Origin: Chitinolyticbacter meiyuanensis | GTDB taxonomy: Bacteria > Pseudomonadota > Gammaproteobacteria > Burkholderiales > Chitinibacteraceae | NCBI RefSeq assembly: GCF_008033135.1 | Contig: NZ_CP041335.1 | Coordinates: forward strand, 4,097,925 to 4,161,924 | Direction: 5' to 3' | DNA length: 64,000 nt | Part shown: positions 18,746 to 27,148 of the stretch, piece after piece | Numbering within the stretch: the stretch's first letter is position 1 | Layout of the letters: each line of letters opens with the position of its first letter | Notes under the pieces: model-generated | What the model was told of the DNA's origin: nothing | Databases searched by the model: none | The model's input: the letters and a program-made list of their open reading frames with translations, nothing else | Translations under genes and position numbers: made by a program

Positions 18746-19732
18746 ATGCAACCGCTATCCGATCCGCCGGCAAGCCCGGCCCAGCAGCGTGCCCGCCGGG
18801 TTCTCGAGATCGAGGCCCGCACACTGGCTCGGCTGGCCGAGCGCGTCGACGCCGCCTTCGATACAGCAGTGGCACTGGTAATGGCCGCACGCGGCCGCAT
18901 CGTTGTCACGGGCATGGGCAAGTCCGGCCATATCGCGCGCAAGATCGCCGCGACGCTGGCCTCGACCGGCACGCCGGCATTGTTCGTCCACCCGGGTGAA
19001 GCAGCGCATGGCGATCTGGGCATGATCACCGGCGACGACGTGGTGCTGGCGCTGTCCTACTCCGGCGAGAGCGACGAGATCATCGCGCTGCTGCCCAGCC
19101 TGAAGCGACTGGGTACCCCCATCATCGCCGTCACCGGCAACCCGGCCTCGACATTGGCGCGCGAGGCCGACGTGGGGCTCGACGGCAGCGTCGAGCAGGA
19201 AGCCTGCCCGCACAATCTCGCCCCCACCGCCAGCACCACTGCCGCGCTGGCCGTTGGCGACGCACTCGCAGTTGCCGTACTCGAGGAACGCGGCTTCAAG
19301 GCCGAGGATTTCGCGCTGTCGCATCCGGGTGGCACGTTGGGGCGGCGGCTGCTGATCCGCGTGCGTGACCTGATGCACACCGGCGAGGCGGTGCCCGTCG
19401 TAGACTCGGGGGTCTCGCTGCGCGATGCCCTGCTGGAAATCAGCCGCAAGGGCCTCGGCATGACTGCGGTGGTCGATGCCGACGGCCAGCTTTCCGGCAT
19501 CTTCACCGACGGCGACCTGCGCCGCGCGTTGGATCGCGGTATCGATGTGCACGCCACGGCGGTGGCCGACGTGATGACCCGCAACCCAGTCACCATCGGC
19601 GCAGACCAGTTGGCGAGCGAAGCGGTCGCCATCATGGAAAAACGCCGCTGCAACGGCTTGCTGGTAACCGAAAAAAGCCGTGTCGCCGGCGCGATCAACA
19701 TGCATGACCTGCTGCGCGCCCGCGTGCTCTGA
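18746..19732 (+). CDS. kdsD: Arabinose-5-phosphate isomerase KdsD (SIS + two CBS domains)
   Basis: 328 residues. An SIS sugar-isomerase domain (about 35-190, with VTGMGKSGHIARKIAATLAS and ALSYSGESDEI) is followed by two CBS domains (about 215-325). KdsD converts ribulose-5-P to arabinose-5-P for Kdo, the inner-core sugar of LPS. The reading frame stays open far upstream, but the conserved N-terminus begins at this ATG. It is the first gene of kdsD-kdsC-lptC-lptA-lptB, which fits LPS biogenesis. Confidence 0.93.
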   Translation: MQPLSDPPASPAQQRARRVLEIEARTLARLAERVDAAFDTAVALVMAARGRIVVTGMGKSGHIARKIAATLASTGTPALFVHPGEAAHGDLGMITGDDVVLALSYSGESDEIIALLPSLKRLGTPIIAVTGNPASTLAREADVGLDGSVEQEACPHNLAPTASTTAALAVGDALAVAVLEERGFKAEDFALSHPGGTLGRRLLIRVRDLMHTGEAVPVVDSGVSLRDALLEISRKGLGMTAVVDADGQLSGIFTDGDLRRALDRGIDVHATAVADVMTRNPVTIGADQLASEAVAIMEKRRCNGLLVTEKSRVAGAINMHDLLRARVL

Positions 19733-19746
19733 ACCTGGAATCGACC

Positions 19747-20262
19747 ATGATTGAACAAGCCCGCGCCCTGCGCATGATGATCTTCGATGTCGATGGCATC
19801 ATGACCGATGGCAGCCTCTACTACACCGATGCCGGCGAGGAGCTGAAGGCCTTCAACTCGCTGGACGGCCACGGTTTGCGCATGCTTGCCAGCACCGGCG
19901 TCAAGCTCGCCATCATCACCGGCCGCCAGTCCCGCCTGGTCGAGCACCGCGCCCGCAACCTGCAGATCGATTATCTCTACCAGGGCGCGCACGACAAGCT
20001 GGCCACTTTCCAGGAATTGCTGGCTGCGGCCAGCCTCACTGCCGAACAATGCGGCTATATGGGCGACGACGTGATCGATCTGCCGGTGATGCGCCGCGTC
20101 GCCTTCTCCGTCACAGTGCCCGAGGCCCCCGCCTTCGTACGGGAGCACGCCCACCATGTCACCCAGGCCGGCGGCGGGCGCGGCGCCGTGCGTGAAGTCT
20201 GCGAGCTGGTGATGCGCGCGCAGGGCACGCTCGACGGCGTGCTGGCCCAATACCTGCGCTGA
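19747..20262 (+). CDS. kdsC: 3-deoxy-D-manno-octulosonate 8-phosphate phosphatase
   Basis: 171 residues, a cap-less tetrameric HAD phosphatase. The nucleophile loop is FDVDGIMTDGSLYY, with a Gly-Arg-Gln-Ser motif III region (ITGRQSRLVEHRA) and the GYMGDDVIDLPVM metal-binding motif IV. It releases Kdo from Kdo-8-P. It is 14 bases after kdsD, and its stop shares a base with the lptC start (TGATG). Confidence 0.95.
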   Translation: MIEQARALRMMIFDVDGIMTDGSLYYTDAGEELKAFNSLDGHGLRMLASTGVKLAIITGRQSRLVEHRARNLQIDYLYQGAHDKLATFQELLAAASLTAEQCGYMGDDVIDLPVMRRVAFSVTVPEAPAFVREHAHHVTQAGGGRGAVREVCELVMRAQGTLDGVLAQYLR

Positions 20263-20837
20263 TGCCGATGCAGCATACGGGCAAACTGCTTCCGCTGATC
20301 CTGCTGGGTGTCCTCGGCCTGCTGGTCTGGGTGCTGAACGAGGCCGCACGCATGCCGGAGCTACCCAAGCCGCAACGCAAGGGCGAGCCTGATCTCGTGA
20401 TCGAGCACATCGACGCGGTGCGCTTCGGCGAAGACGGCCAACCGCTGATCAAGGTCACTGCGGTGCGCACCCGTCACTACCCGGAAGACAACAGCACTTG
20501 GTTCGATACCGCCCGCCTCGACTACACCGCGCCCGATGCGCCTGCCATGCACGCGGTGACCAGCACTGCGCAAGGCCTGCAGGACAGCAAGCGCTTCTGG
20601 TTCCCCGAAGCCGTCACCGTGGTGCGCGACGCTGACGCCGAGCATCCGCAATTGGTCATCAACGGCCGCGAGATCTGGATGACCACCGATACCCGGCGCG
20701 CCAGCTCCGAAGCCCCGGTCACCGCCGTGAGCGGCCCCTACAACGCCGCGGCAGTCGGCTTTGACGCCGACATGATCGCCGGTACCCTGATCCTGAAATC
20801 CAAAGTGAGCACCGTCTATGAACCGCCGCGCCGCTAA
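20262..20837 (+). CDS. lptC: LPS export ABC transporter periplasmic protein LptC
   Basis: 191 residues: a single N-terminal membrane anchor (about residues 8-26, LLPLILLGVLGLLVWVLNEA) and a beta-jellyroll periplasmic domain. LptC docks on LptB2FG and hands LPS to LptA. Sequence conservation is low in this family, so position between kdsC and lptA and the topology are important evidence. An alternative ATG at 20268 would drop two residues. It overlaps lptA by 20 bases. Confidence 0.88.
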   Translation: MPMQHTGKLLPLILLGVLGLLVWVLNEAARMPELPKPQRKGEPDLVIEHIDAVRFGEDGQPLIKVTAVRTRHYPEDNSTWFDTARLDYTAPDAPAMHAVTSTAQGLQDSKRFWFPEAVTVVRDADAEHPQLVINGREIWMTTDTRRASSEAPVTAVSGPYNAAAVGFDADMIAGTLILKSKVSTVYEPPRR

Positions 20838-21330
20838 CTGGCTGCTGGCTTGCGCCTGCATCGCCACGCTGACCGCCCACGCCGAGACAGCCGACCGCGA
20901 AAAACCGATGAAGATCGAGGCGGACCGCGCCAACTTCGACCAGAAGCAGATGCTCGGCGTCTACACCGGCAACGTGGTGGTCACCCAGGGCACCATGGTG
21001 ATGAAATCAGCCGTGCTCAACGTACGCCAGGATGAGGCGGGCAACCAGTACATCACCGGCAACGGTAAGCCCGTCACCTTCCGCCAGCGCCTCGACAGCG
21101 GCGAATGGGTCGACGCACAATCGCTGAGCTTCGATTACGACGGCAAGACAGGCCTACTCAAGCTGATCGACAAGGCTTGGGTGCGGCGCGATACCGGCGA
21201 CGAGGTGATCGGCCAGGTGATCACCTACAACATGAACACCGAGGTCTACGAGGCACAGGGCGGCAAGGACGGTGGCAGCAGCGGTCGCGTCAACATCACT
21301 ATCCAGCCCAAGAAAAAGGCCGAGCAATGA
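20818..21330 (+). CDS. lptA: LPS transport periplasmic protein LptA
   Basis: 170 residues with a Sec signal peptide (cut probably after AHA) and an OstA-like domain beginning KPMKIEADRANFDQKQMLGV and containing YTGNVVVTQGTMVMKSAVLN. LptA forms the beta-jellyroll bridge carrying LPS across the periplasm to LptDE. It overlaps lptC by 20 bases and lptB by 4 bases, indicating translational coupling. The hydrophilic C-terminal tail (KKKAEQ) is unremarkable. Confidence 0.92.
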   Translation: MNRRAANWLLACACIATLTAHAETADREKPMKIEADRANFDQKQMLGVYTGNVVVTQGTMVMKSAVLNVRQDEAGNQYITGNGKPVTFRQRLDSGEWVDAQSLSFDYDGKTGLLKLIDKAWVRRDTGDEVIGQVITYNMNTEVYEAQGGKDGGSSGRVNITIQPKKKAEQ

Positions 21331-22055
21331 GCACCAGCCAACTGACGGCTACCGGCCTGATGAAGCGCTACAAGAAGCGCACGGTGGTCAGCGACGTCTC
21401 GCTCGAGGTCGCCGCCGGCGAGGTGGTCGGCCTGCTCGGCCCCAATGGCGCCGGCAAAACCACCAGCTTCTACATGATCGTCGGCCTCGTCGCCAAGGAC
21501 GGCGGCGACATCCGCCTTGATGAGCGCGACATCGGCCACCTGCCGATGCACGAGCGCGCCCGGATGGGGCTTGGCTATCTGCCGCAGGAAGCCTCGATCT
21601 TCCGCAAGATGACGGTGGCACAGAACATCCTCGCAGTACTGGAACTGCACGAAAAGGACGAAAGCACGCGCCTTGCGCGGCTGGACGAGCTGCTGCATGA
21701 GCTGCATATCTCGCACCTGAAGGAGAGCAACGCGATGGCGCTGTCCGGTGGCGAGCGCCGCCGTGCCGAGATCGCCCGCGCGCTGGCGGCCAATCCGCGC
21801 TTCATCCTGCTCGACGAGCCATTCGCTGGCGTCGACCCGATCGCGGTGATGGATATCCAGCGCATCATCGCCTTCCTCAAGTCGCGCGGCATCGGCGTGC
21901 TGATCACCGATCACAACGTGCGTGAAACGCTGGGCATCTGCGATCGCGCCTACATCATTTCCGAAGGCCGGGTGATGGCCTCGGGGCACCCGTCCGACAT
22001 CGTCGAGAACGAGGACGTGCGCAAGGTCTATCTCGGCGAACACTTCCGCATGTAG
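21327..22055 (+). CDS. lptB: LPS export ABC transporter ATP-binding protein LptB
   Basis: 242 residues from the ATG at 21327, which overlaps the lptA stop. Walker A GPNGAGKTT, Q-loop LPQEASIFRKMT, ABC signature LSGGERRRAEIARAL, Walker B FILLDEPFAGVDP and the switch His (ITDHNVRETL) are present. LptB is the cytoplasmic ATPase powering LPS extraction with LptF and LptG, which are not in this window. A longer in-frame start exists upstream but falls inside lptA. Confidence 0.97.
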   Translation: MSTSQLTATGLMKRYKKRTVVSDVSLEVAAGEVVGLLGPNGAGKTTSFYMIVGLVAKDGGDIRLDERDIGHLPMHERARMGLGYLPQEASIFRKMTVAQNILAVLELHEKDESTRLARLDELLHELHISHLKESNAMALSGGERRRAEIARALAANPRFILLDEPFAGVDPIAVMDIQRIIAFLKSRGIGVLITDHNVRETLGICDRAYIISEGRVMASGHPSDIVENEDVRKVYLGEHFRM

Positions 22056-22061
22056 CCGCCG

Positions 22062-23456
22062 ATGAAGCAATCGCTCCAACTGAAGCTATCGCAGCAGCTC
22101 AATCTCACCCCCCAGCTGCAGCAGTCGATCAAGCTGCTGCAACTCTCCACCCTCGATTTCCGCCAGGAGATCGAGCGCTACCTGATCGAGAACCCGCTGC
22201 TCGAACCCGGCGAGGATCGCGGCGAAGGCAGCGAGGCCGGCGAGGGCGAGGTTGGCGACCATCCGCTCGAGAGCAGCAACGACTTCGGCGACGACGACTG
22301 GAGCTGGGGTAGCGGCGGAGGCGGCAGCGGGGACGACGACGAGGATTTCGATCCGGCCAGCAACACCGCCCGCGAGCTCACGCTGCGCGAACACCTGTTG
22401 GAACAGGCCGGGCTGCTGCCGCTGACCGCGCTCGACCGGGCCGTGCTGGCGCTGCTGATCGACGCGCTCGACGACGATGGCTTCCTCACCCAGAGCCTCG
22501 ACGAGATCTTTGCGCAACTGCCTGAGGAACTCGTCGCCGAAACCGGGCTCGAACTGGATGACCTCGCAGTGGCGCTGGCCCGGCTCAAGCAGCTTGAGCC
22601 AGTCGGTGTCGGCGCGAAAGATATGGGTGAGGCGCTGGCATTGCAACTGAAGACACTACCCGTTTCTGAGCCAAATCAACTTGCCCTCGCACTCGTTGAG
22701 CGGCATCTCGATTTATTGGCGGCCCGTGACTACACTAGGATCAAGAAGGCGCTGAAATGCGACGACGCGCAGCTCAAGGCCGCCAATGAGCTGATCGTGG
22801 GATTGAATCCCCGACCAGCCGCACGGTGGGCGCAGTTGACCCCGCGTTACGTGATTCCGGATGTCATCGTCTACAAGGCGCGCGGCCGCTGGCGGGTGCG
22901 ACTGAACGAAGCGGCAAGGCCGAAGTTCAGGGTGAACCAGATGTACGCCAACATCCTGCAGCGCAGCGAGGGCGGGGTGATGGCGCGGGAATTGCAAGAG
23001 GCGCGCTGGCTGGTGAAAAGTGTGCAACAACGTTTCGACACCATCCTGCGGGTATCCGAGGCCATCGTCGCCCGGCAGCATGCCTTCTTCGAACACGGCG
23101 AAGTCGCCATGCGGCCGATGGTGCTGCGCGATATCGCTGAAGAGCTCGACCTGCACGAATCCACGATTTCGCGCGTCACGAGCCAGAAATACATGCACAG
23201 TCCAAGGGGGCTCTTCGAGTTCAAATACTTCTTCGGCAGCCACGTCGAAACCGAGGCCGGTGGTGAATGCTCGGCGACGGCGATCAAGGCCCTGCTCAAA
23301 CAGCTGATCCAGAACGAGGACAAGACCAAACCACTCTCAGACAGTGCGCTTGCCGAGGCGCTGTCGCAGCAAGGGATCGTGGTTGCGCGGCGAACCGTTG
23401 CGAAGTACCGGGAAGCGATGCAGATCGCCCCCGTCAATCAGCGCAAAAGCCTGTAG
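22062..23456 (+). CDS. rpoN: RNA polymerase sigma-54 factor
   Basis: 464 residues. The Gln/Leu-rich region I (KLSQQLNLTPQLQQSIKLLQ) interacts with enhancer-binding proteins and is followed by an acidic Gly-rich region II (about 50-95). The core-binding domain comes next, then the HTH (LHESTISRVTSQKYM) and the C-terminal RpoN box ARRTVAKYRE that reads the -24 element. It is 6 bases after lptB and is followed by hpf and ptsN, the usual rpoN neighbourhood. Confidence 0.97.
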   Translation: MKQSLQLKLSQQLNLTPQLQQSIKLLQLSTLDFRQEIERYLIENPLLEPGEDRGEGSEAGEGEVGDHPLESSNDFGDDDWSWGSGGGGSGDDDEDFDPASNTARELTLREHLLEQAGLLPLTALDRAVLALLIDALDDDGFLTQSLDEIFAQLPEELVAETGLELDDLAVALARLKQLEPVGVGAKDMGEALALQLKTLPVSEPNQLALALVERHLDLLAARDYTRIKKALKCDDAQLKAANELIVGLNPRPAARWAQLTPRYVIPDVIVYKARGRWRVRLNEAARPKFRVNQMYANILQRSEGGVMARELQEARWLVKSVQQRFDTILRVSEAIVARQHAFFEHGEVAMRPMVLRDIAEELDLHESTISRVTSQKYMHSPRGLFEFKYFFGSHVETEAGGECSATAIKALLKQLIQNEDKTKPLSDSALAEALSQQGIVVARRTVAKYREAMQIAPVNQRKSL

Positions 23457-23515
23457 GCCCACGCGGCGCTCCCGTTGCGTGACGCCCACAGTTCAAACGC
23501 AGAAGGAGCAGACAT

Positions 23516-23842
23516 ATGAACCTCAATATCAGCGGCCATCATCTGGAAGTGACTCCGGCTATCCGTGAGTACGTCACAACCAAGCTGGATCGGATCATCC
23601 GCCACTTCGATTCCGTGATCGACGTCGGCGTCATCCTATCCGTACAGAAGCTGCAGCATCACATTGAGGCCACCGTGCACGTGCGCGGTCGTGACATCCA
23701 TGTCGAAGCAACTGATGAGGATATGTATGCGGCGATCGACCTGCTCGCCGACAAACTCGACCGACAGGTCATCAAGCACAAGGAAAAGCTGATGGACCAT
23801 CGCGGCGAGAGCATCAAGTACCAGTCGGCCGCCACCGAATAA
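23516..23842 (+). CDS. hpf: Ribosome hibernation-promoting factor, short form
   Basis: 108 residues, short HPF/YfiA family (beta-alpha-beta-beta-beta-alpha). The start MNLNISGHHLEVTPAIREYV and the AATDEDMYAAIDLLADKLDRQ-like C-terminal helix are conserved. It binds the 30S decoding region and promotes formation of inactive 100S ribosomes in stationary phase. A strong ribosome-binding site (GAAGGAG) precedes the ATG. It follows rpoN and precedes ptsN, and it is closed by a terminator. Confidence 0.94.
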   Translation: MNLNISGHHLEVTPAIREYVTTKLDRIIRHFDSVIDVGVILSVQKLQHHIEATVHVRGRDIHVEATDEDMYAAIDLLADKLDRQVIKHKEKLMDHRGESIKYQSAATE

Positions 23843-23863
23843 CACCTCCTTTCTGCCACGAAC

Positions 23864-23889
23864 ACGGGAACCTGCGGGTTCCCGTTTTT
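23864..23889 (+). terminator. Intrinsic terminator after hpf
   Basis: Stem ACGGGAACC (23864-23872), loop TGCG, stem GGTTCCCGT (23877-23885), then a T run. It separates lptB-rpoN-hpf from ptsN. Confidence 0.9.
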
Positions 23890-24001
23890 GTTGCCCGCCA
23901 GCCCGGCATTGTCGGTTCCGCGCCGGTCGCCGCCCGCTGCGTTTTTGGTTTGACCGGCACAGCGCTACAATGGGCAGGTTTTTCCCCTCGGCCCCCGACG
24001 C

Positions 24002-24466
24002 ATGAGCCTGATTTCCAAGATACTGCCGGCCGGCAACGTCTTCCTCGACATGGACGTCGGCAGCAAGAAGCGCGTATTCGAGCAGGTCGGCATCCTGTTC
24101 GAAAACAGCCACGGCATCGCCCGTAGCGTGATCTTCGACAGCCTGTTCGCACGCGAGAAACTCGGCTCCACCGGGCTCGGTCAGGGCGTTGCCATCCCGC
24201 ACGGCCGCATCAAGGGCCTCAAGGAAGCCACCGGCGCCTTCGTCCGCCTGAAGGCTCCCATCCCGTTCGATGCGCCCGACGGCAAGCCGGTCTCGCTGAT
24301 CTTCGTGCTGCTGGTGCCGGCCAACGCCACCGACCTGCACTTGCAGATCCTCTCGGAGCTCGCCCAACTGTTCTCCGACAAGGCCGTGCGCGACGAACTG
24401 GCACAGGCGCCCGACGTCGACGCCGCGTTCAAGCTGATCGCTCACTGGGAACCCTACGCCGGGTAA
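24002..24466 (+). CDS. ptsN: Nitrogen-PTS EIIA protein (EIIA-Ntr)
   Basis: 154 residues, a PTS EIIA type-2 domain. The phosphorylated His lies in GQGVAIPHGRIKG (near residue 66). EIIA-Ntr takes phosphate from the PTS chain and regulates K+ transport and other targets rather than sugar uptake. The following hprK and rapZ, plus ptsH-ptsI and an EIIA-Man elsewhere in the window with no sugar permease, support a regulatory PTS. The gap to hprK is 5 bases. Confidence 0.94.
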   Translation: MSLISKILPAGNVFLDMDVGSKKRVFEQVGILFENSHGIARSVIFDSLFAREKLGSTGLGQGVAIPHGRIKGLKEATGAFVRLKAPIPFDAPDGKPVSLIFVLLVPANATDLHLQILSELAQLFSDKAVRDELAQAPDVDAAFKLIAHWEPYAG

Positions 24467-24471
24467 GCGGA

Positions 24472-25416
24472 ATGCCACAGATCACCGTCCGCCAGCTGTT
24501 CATCGACAACGCCGAGAAGCTACGCCTCACCTGGGTGGCCGGGCAGTCCGGTGCCAACAGCCTGCTGACCAATGATGCGAGCGAGCAAAAACCCAAGCTC
24601 GCCCTCGTCGGTCACCTGAATTTCATCCACCCCAACCGGGTGCAGGTGCTCGGCATCGCCGAGGTCAGCTATTTCCAGGGCCTGTCGGCCGACGCACAGA
24701 AGGAGTCGGTGGAGCGGCTGTTCGCCAACGAGATGGCGGCGATGATCGTCGCCAACAGCCAGCCGGTGCCCGACGCGCTGAAGGAAGCGGCCGAGCGCTA
24801 TCACGTGCCGCTGCTCACCAGTCCCGAGCAGTCGCCCTACCTGATGGACGTGCTGCGCTATTACCTTGCCAAGGCGCTGGCGGTCTCCACCCATCTGCAT
24901 GGCGTGTTCCTCGACGTGCTCGAAGTCGGCGTGCTGCTGACCGGCGAATCATCGATGGGCAAGTCCGAGCTCGCGCTGGAGTTGATCTCGCGCGGCCACG
25001 GCCTCGTCGCCGACGATGTGGTCGAGGTCTACCGCACCAATCCGGAAACGCTGGAAGGCCGCTGCCCACCCATGTTGCGCGACTTCCTCGAGGTGCGCGG
25101 CATCGGCGTGTTGAACATCCGCACCATCTTCGGCGAGACCGCGGTCCGGCCGAAGAAGACGCTCAAGCTCATCATCCATCTGGCCAAGGCCAGCGGCGAG
25201 ACGCTGGCGCCGATCGACCGGCTGCAGATGCAGGCGGCGACGCAGGAAATCCTCGGCGTGCCAATCCGCAAGCTGGTGATCCCCGTGGCCGCTGGCCGCA
25301 ACCTCGCCGTGCTGGTCGAGGCGGCAGTGCGCAACTACATCCTGCAGCTGCGCGGCATCGACTCGACGCGCGAATTCATCGAGCGCCACCAGCGCTTCAT
25401 GGAGATGGGCGAATGA
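24472..25416 (+). CDS. hprK: HPr kinase/phosphorylase
   Basis: 314 residues. An N-terminal domain (about 1-130) is followed by the kinase domain with Walker A GESSMGKSELALEL, the catalytic HGLVADDVVEV segment and the signature LEVRGIGVLNIRTIFG. HprK phosphorylates or dephosphorylates HPr on a serine; the HPr in this window keeps the target Ser46. In proteobacteria it occurs in the ptsN-hprK-rapZ cluster seen here. It starts 5 bases after ptsN. Confidence 0.95.
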   Translation: MPQITVRQLFIDNAEKLRLTWVAGQSGANSLLTNDASEQKPKLALVGHLNFIHPNRVQVLGIAEVSYFQGLSADAQKESVERLFANEMAAMIVANSQPVPDALKEAAERYHVPLLTSPEQSPYLMDVLRYYLAKALAVSTHLHGVFLDVLEVGVLLTGESSMGKSELALELISRGHGLVADDVVEVYRTNPETLEGRCPPMLRDFLEVRGIGVLNIRTIFGETAVRPKKTLKLIIHLAKASGETLAPIDRLQMQAATQEILGVPIRKLVIPVAAGRNLAVLVEAAVRNYILQLRGIDSTREFIERHQRFMEMGE

Positions 25417-25435
25417 TCGTCTTGGGGGCGAGCGC

Positions 25436-26302
25436 GTGAGTCGTCGGCAGCAGGTCATCCTGCTGTCGGGCGTATCCGGCGCGGGCAAGAGCGTGGCGTT
25501 GCGCGCGCTCGAGGATCTCGGCTACTTCTGCATCGACAATCTGCCGGCGCCCTTGCTGCCGCAATCGGTGGCACTGCTCGACGAGGACGGCTATCCCAAG
25601 GTCGCCATCGCCATCGATGTGCGCAGTGCGCACAGCATCTCCTCGCTACCCGAACACCTCGATGCGCTGTTCGAGCTCAACCTCGACGTGCGGCTGCTGT
25701 TCCTTGAGGCCAAGACCGAGATGCTGGTCAAGCGCTTCTCCGAAACCCGGCGCAGCCACCCGCTGGCCAGCGGCGAGCTCACGGTGTTCGAGGCAATCGC
25801 GCTGGAGCGCGAGATGCTGGCGTATTTTTCGGAGCAGGCGCATCGCATCGACACCAGCGAGCTATCGGCCTCGCAATTGCGCAGCTGGATCCGCGAGTTC
25901 GTCGCGCTCGATCGCTCGCGGCTCACGCTGATCTTCGAATCATTCGGCTTCAAGCAGGGCATTCCACTCGACGCCGATTTCGTGTTCGATGCACGCTGCC
26001 TGCCCAACCCGCATTACGACCCACAGCTGCGCCCGCTCACCGGCCGCGACCAACCAGTGATCGACTTCCTTGAGCGCGAGTCCATGGTCGGCAAATATCT
26101 GACTCACGTGCTCGGCTTCATGGAGCGCTGGCTGCCGGAGTTCGAGCGCGACAACCGCAGCTACGTCACCGTCGCCATCGGCTGTACCGGCGGCCAGCAC
26201 CGCTCGGTCTACCTTGCCGAGCAACTGGGCAAGCATTTCGGCAAGACCCGCCAGACACTGGTGCGCCACCGCGAGCGGCCGGAGCTGGCGCCATTGCGCT
26301 GA
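25436..26302 (+). CDS. rapZ: RNase adapter protein RapZ
   Basis: 288 residues with a GTG start. The N-terminal P-loop ATPase-like domain carries Walker A GVSGAGKSVALRALED and the IDNLPAPLLP segment. The C-terminal domain has the conserved DARCLPNPHY and CTGGQHRSVYLAE motifs. RapZ adapts small RNAs to RNase E in enterics and controls GlmS level; in betaproteobacteria its target is less clear. It is followed by a gene whose start seems to overlap its stop codon. Confidence 0.93.
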   Translation: MSRRQQVILLSGVSGAGKSVALRALEDLGYFCIDNLPAPLLPQSVALLDEDGYPKVAIAIDVRSAHSISSLPEHLDALFELNLDVRLLFLEAKTEMLVKRFSETRRSHPLASGELTVFEAIALEREMLAYFSEQAHRIDTSELSASQLRSWIREFVALDRSRLTLIFESFGFKQGIPLDADFVFDARCLPNPHYDPQLRPLTGRDQPVIDFLERESMVGKYLTHVLGFMERWLPEFERDNRSYVTVAIGCTGGQHRSVYLAEQLGKHFGKTRQTLVRHRERPELAPLR

Positions 26303-26658
26303 TCCGCGCCGGCGACGGCCTCGTCATCGCGCTTGGCGTTCTCGCCACCGTGATCGTAGCCTGCACCGCTTGGCAACAACAGGAAGCGGCACGAGTCCGG
26401 CTCTATCAGGATGGCCGGCTCTATGCCGAAGTCGATCTCGCCGCACACCGCACACTGGCCATTCCCGGCCCGCTCGGGACCACCACGGTCGAGATCGACG
26501 GCGGCCGGGCTCGCATCGCCGCCGACCCCAGCCCACGCCAGTATTGCGTGCGCACCGGCTGGTTGCAGCGCGCCGGCGATAGCGCCGTCTGCCTACCCAA
26601 TCGCACCGCCATCGCCCTCGTCGGCCAACGCCCGGACTATGACAGCCTCGGCTACTGA
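26299..26658 (+). CDS. NusG domain II-containing small membrane-anchored protein, non-canonical start
   Basis: About 119 residues. The frame encodes one N-terminal membrane segment (RAGDGLVIALGVLATVIVA) and a small beta domain with the NusG-domain-II look (Cys-rich end YCVRTGWLQ and CLPNRT). The only common start in frame is GTG 26350, which would delete most of the anchor. No in-frame ATG, GTG or TTG lies upstream of it within rapZ. The best candidates are CTG 26299, which overlaps the rapZ stop as CTGA, or ATT 26293, which is 8 bases after a GGAG. Function unknown; the family is common beside the Gx transporter gene that follows. Confidence 0.65.
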   Translation: MIRAGDGLVIALGVLATVIVACTAWQQQEAARVRLYQDGRLYAEVDLAAHRTLAIPGPLGTTTVEIDGGRARIAADPSPRQYCVRTGWLQRAGDSAVCLPNRTAIALVGQRPDYDSLGY

Positions 26659-27148
26659 GCCCAGTGCAAATGATTGGCGCGTCGCGCGCTATGCGGCGCT
26701 CGCCATCGCGCTGTCGGTGCTGGAAGCGGCCGTGCCCAGCCCGATCCCCGGCGTGAAGCCCGGCCTCGCCAATATCGTGACCTTGCTGGTGCTATGGCGC
26801 CATGGCTGGCAGGATGCAGCCTGGGTCACCGGCTTGCGCGTGTTCGGCGCGGCGCTGGCGCTCGGTGGCTTGCTGTCACCAGGGTTCGCCCTCAGCTGTG
26901 CCGGCAGCGTGGCCAGCCTTGCCACGCTGGCACTGGTTCGGCACCTCCCCCGCCACTATTTCGGGCCGGTCAGTCTGTCGGTGCTGGCGGCCTACGCCCA
27001 TATCGCCGGCCAGCTCGCGTTGGCGCGGGCCTGGCTGATTCCGCACGACGGCATCGTCAAGCTGCTGCCGATCTTCATGCTGACCGCGCTGATCTTCGGT
27101 ATCGTCAATGGCGTGATCGCCGCTCGCATTCTCGGAAAACCCGCATGA
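26639..27148 (+). CDS. Gx transporter family membrane protein
   Basis: 169 residues from the ATG at 26639, overlapping the NusG-domain-II gene by 20 bases. Several membrane helices are visible, with PSPIPGVKPGLANIVTLL near the N-terminus, the hallmark of the Gx transporter family (often annotated as heptaprenyl diphosphate synthase component I). These small integral membrane proteins resemble ECF-type substrate-binding subunits, but the substrate is unknown. Cotranscription with ubiX (4-base overlap) suggests a link to quinone or redox metabolism, which is inference. Confidence 0.78.
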   Translation: MTASATEPSANDWRVARYAALAIALSVLEAAVPSPIPGVKPGLANIVTLLVLWRHGWQDAAWVTGLRVFGAALALGGLLSPGFALSCAGSVASLATLALVRHLPRHYFGPVSLSVLAAYAHIAGQLALARAWLIPHDGIVKLLPIFMLTALIFGIVNGVIAARILGKPA

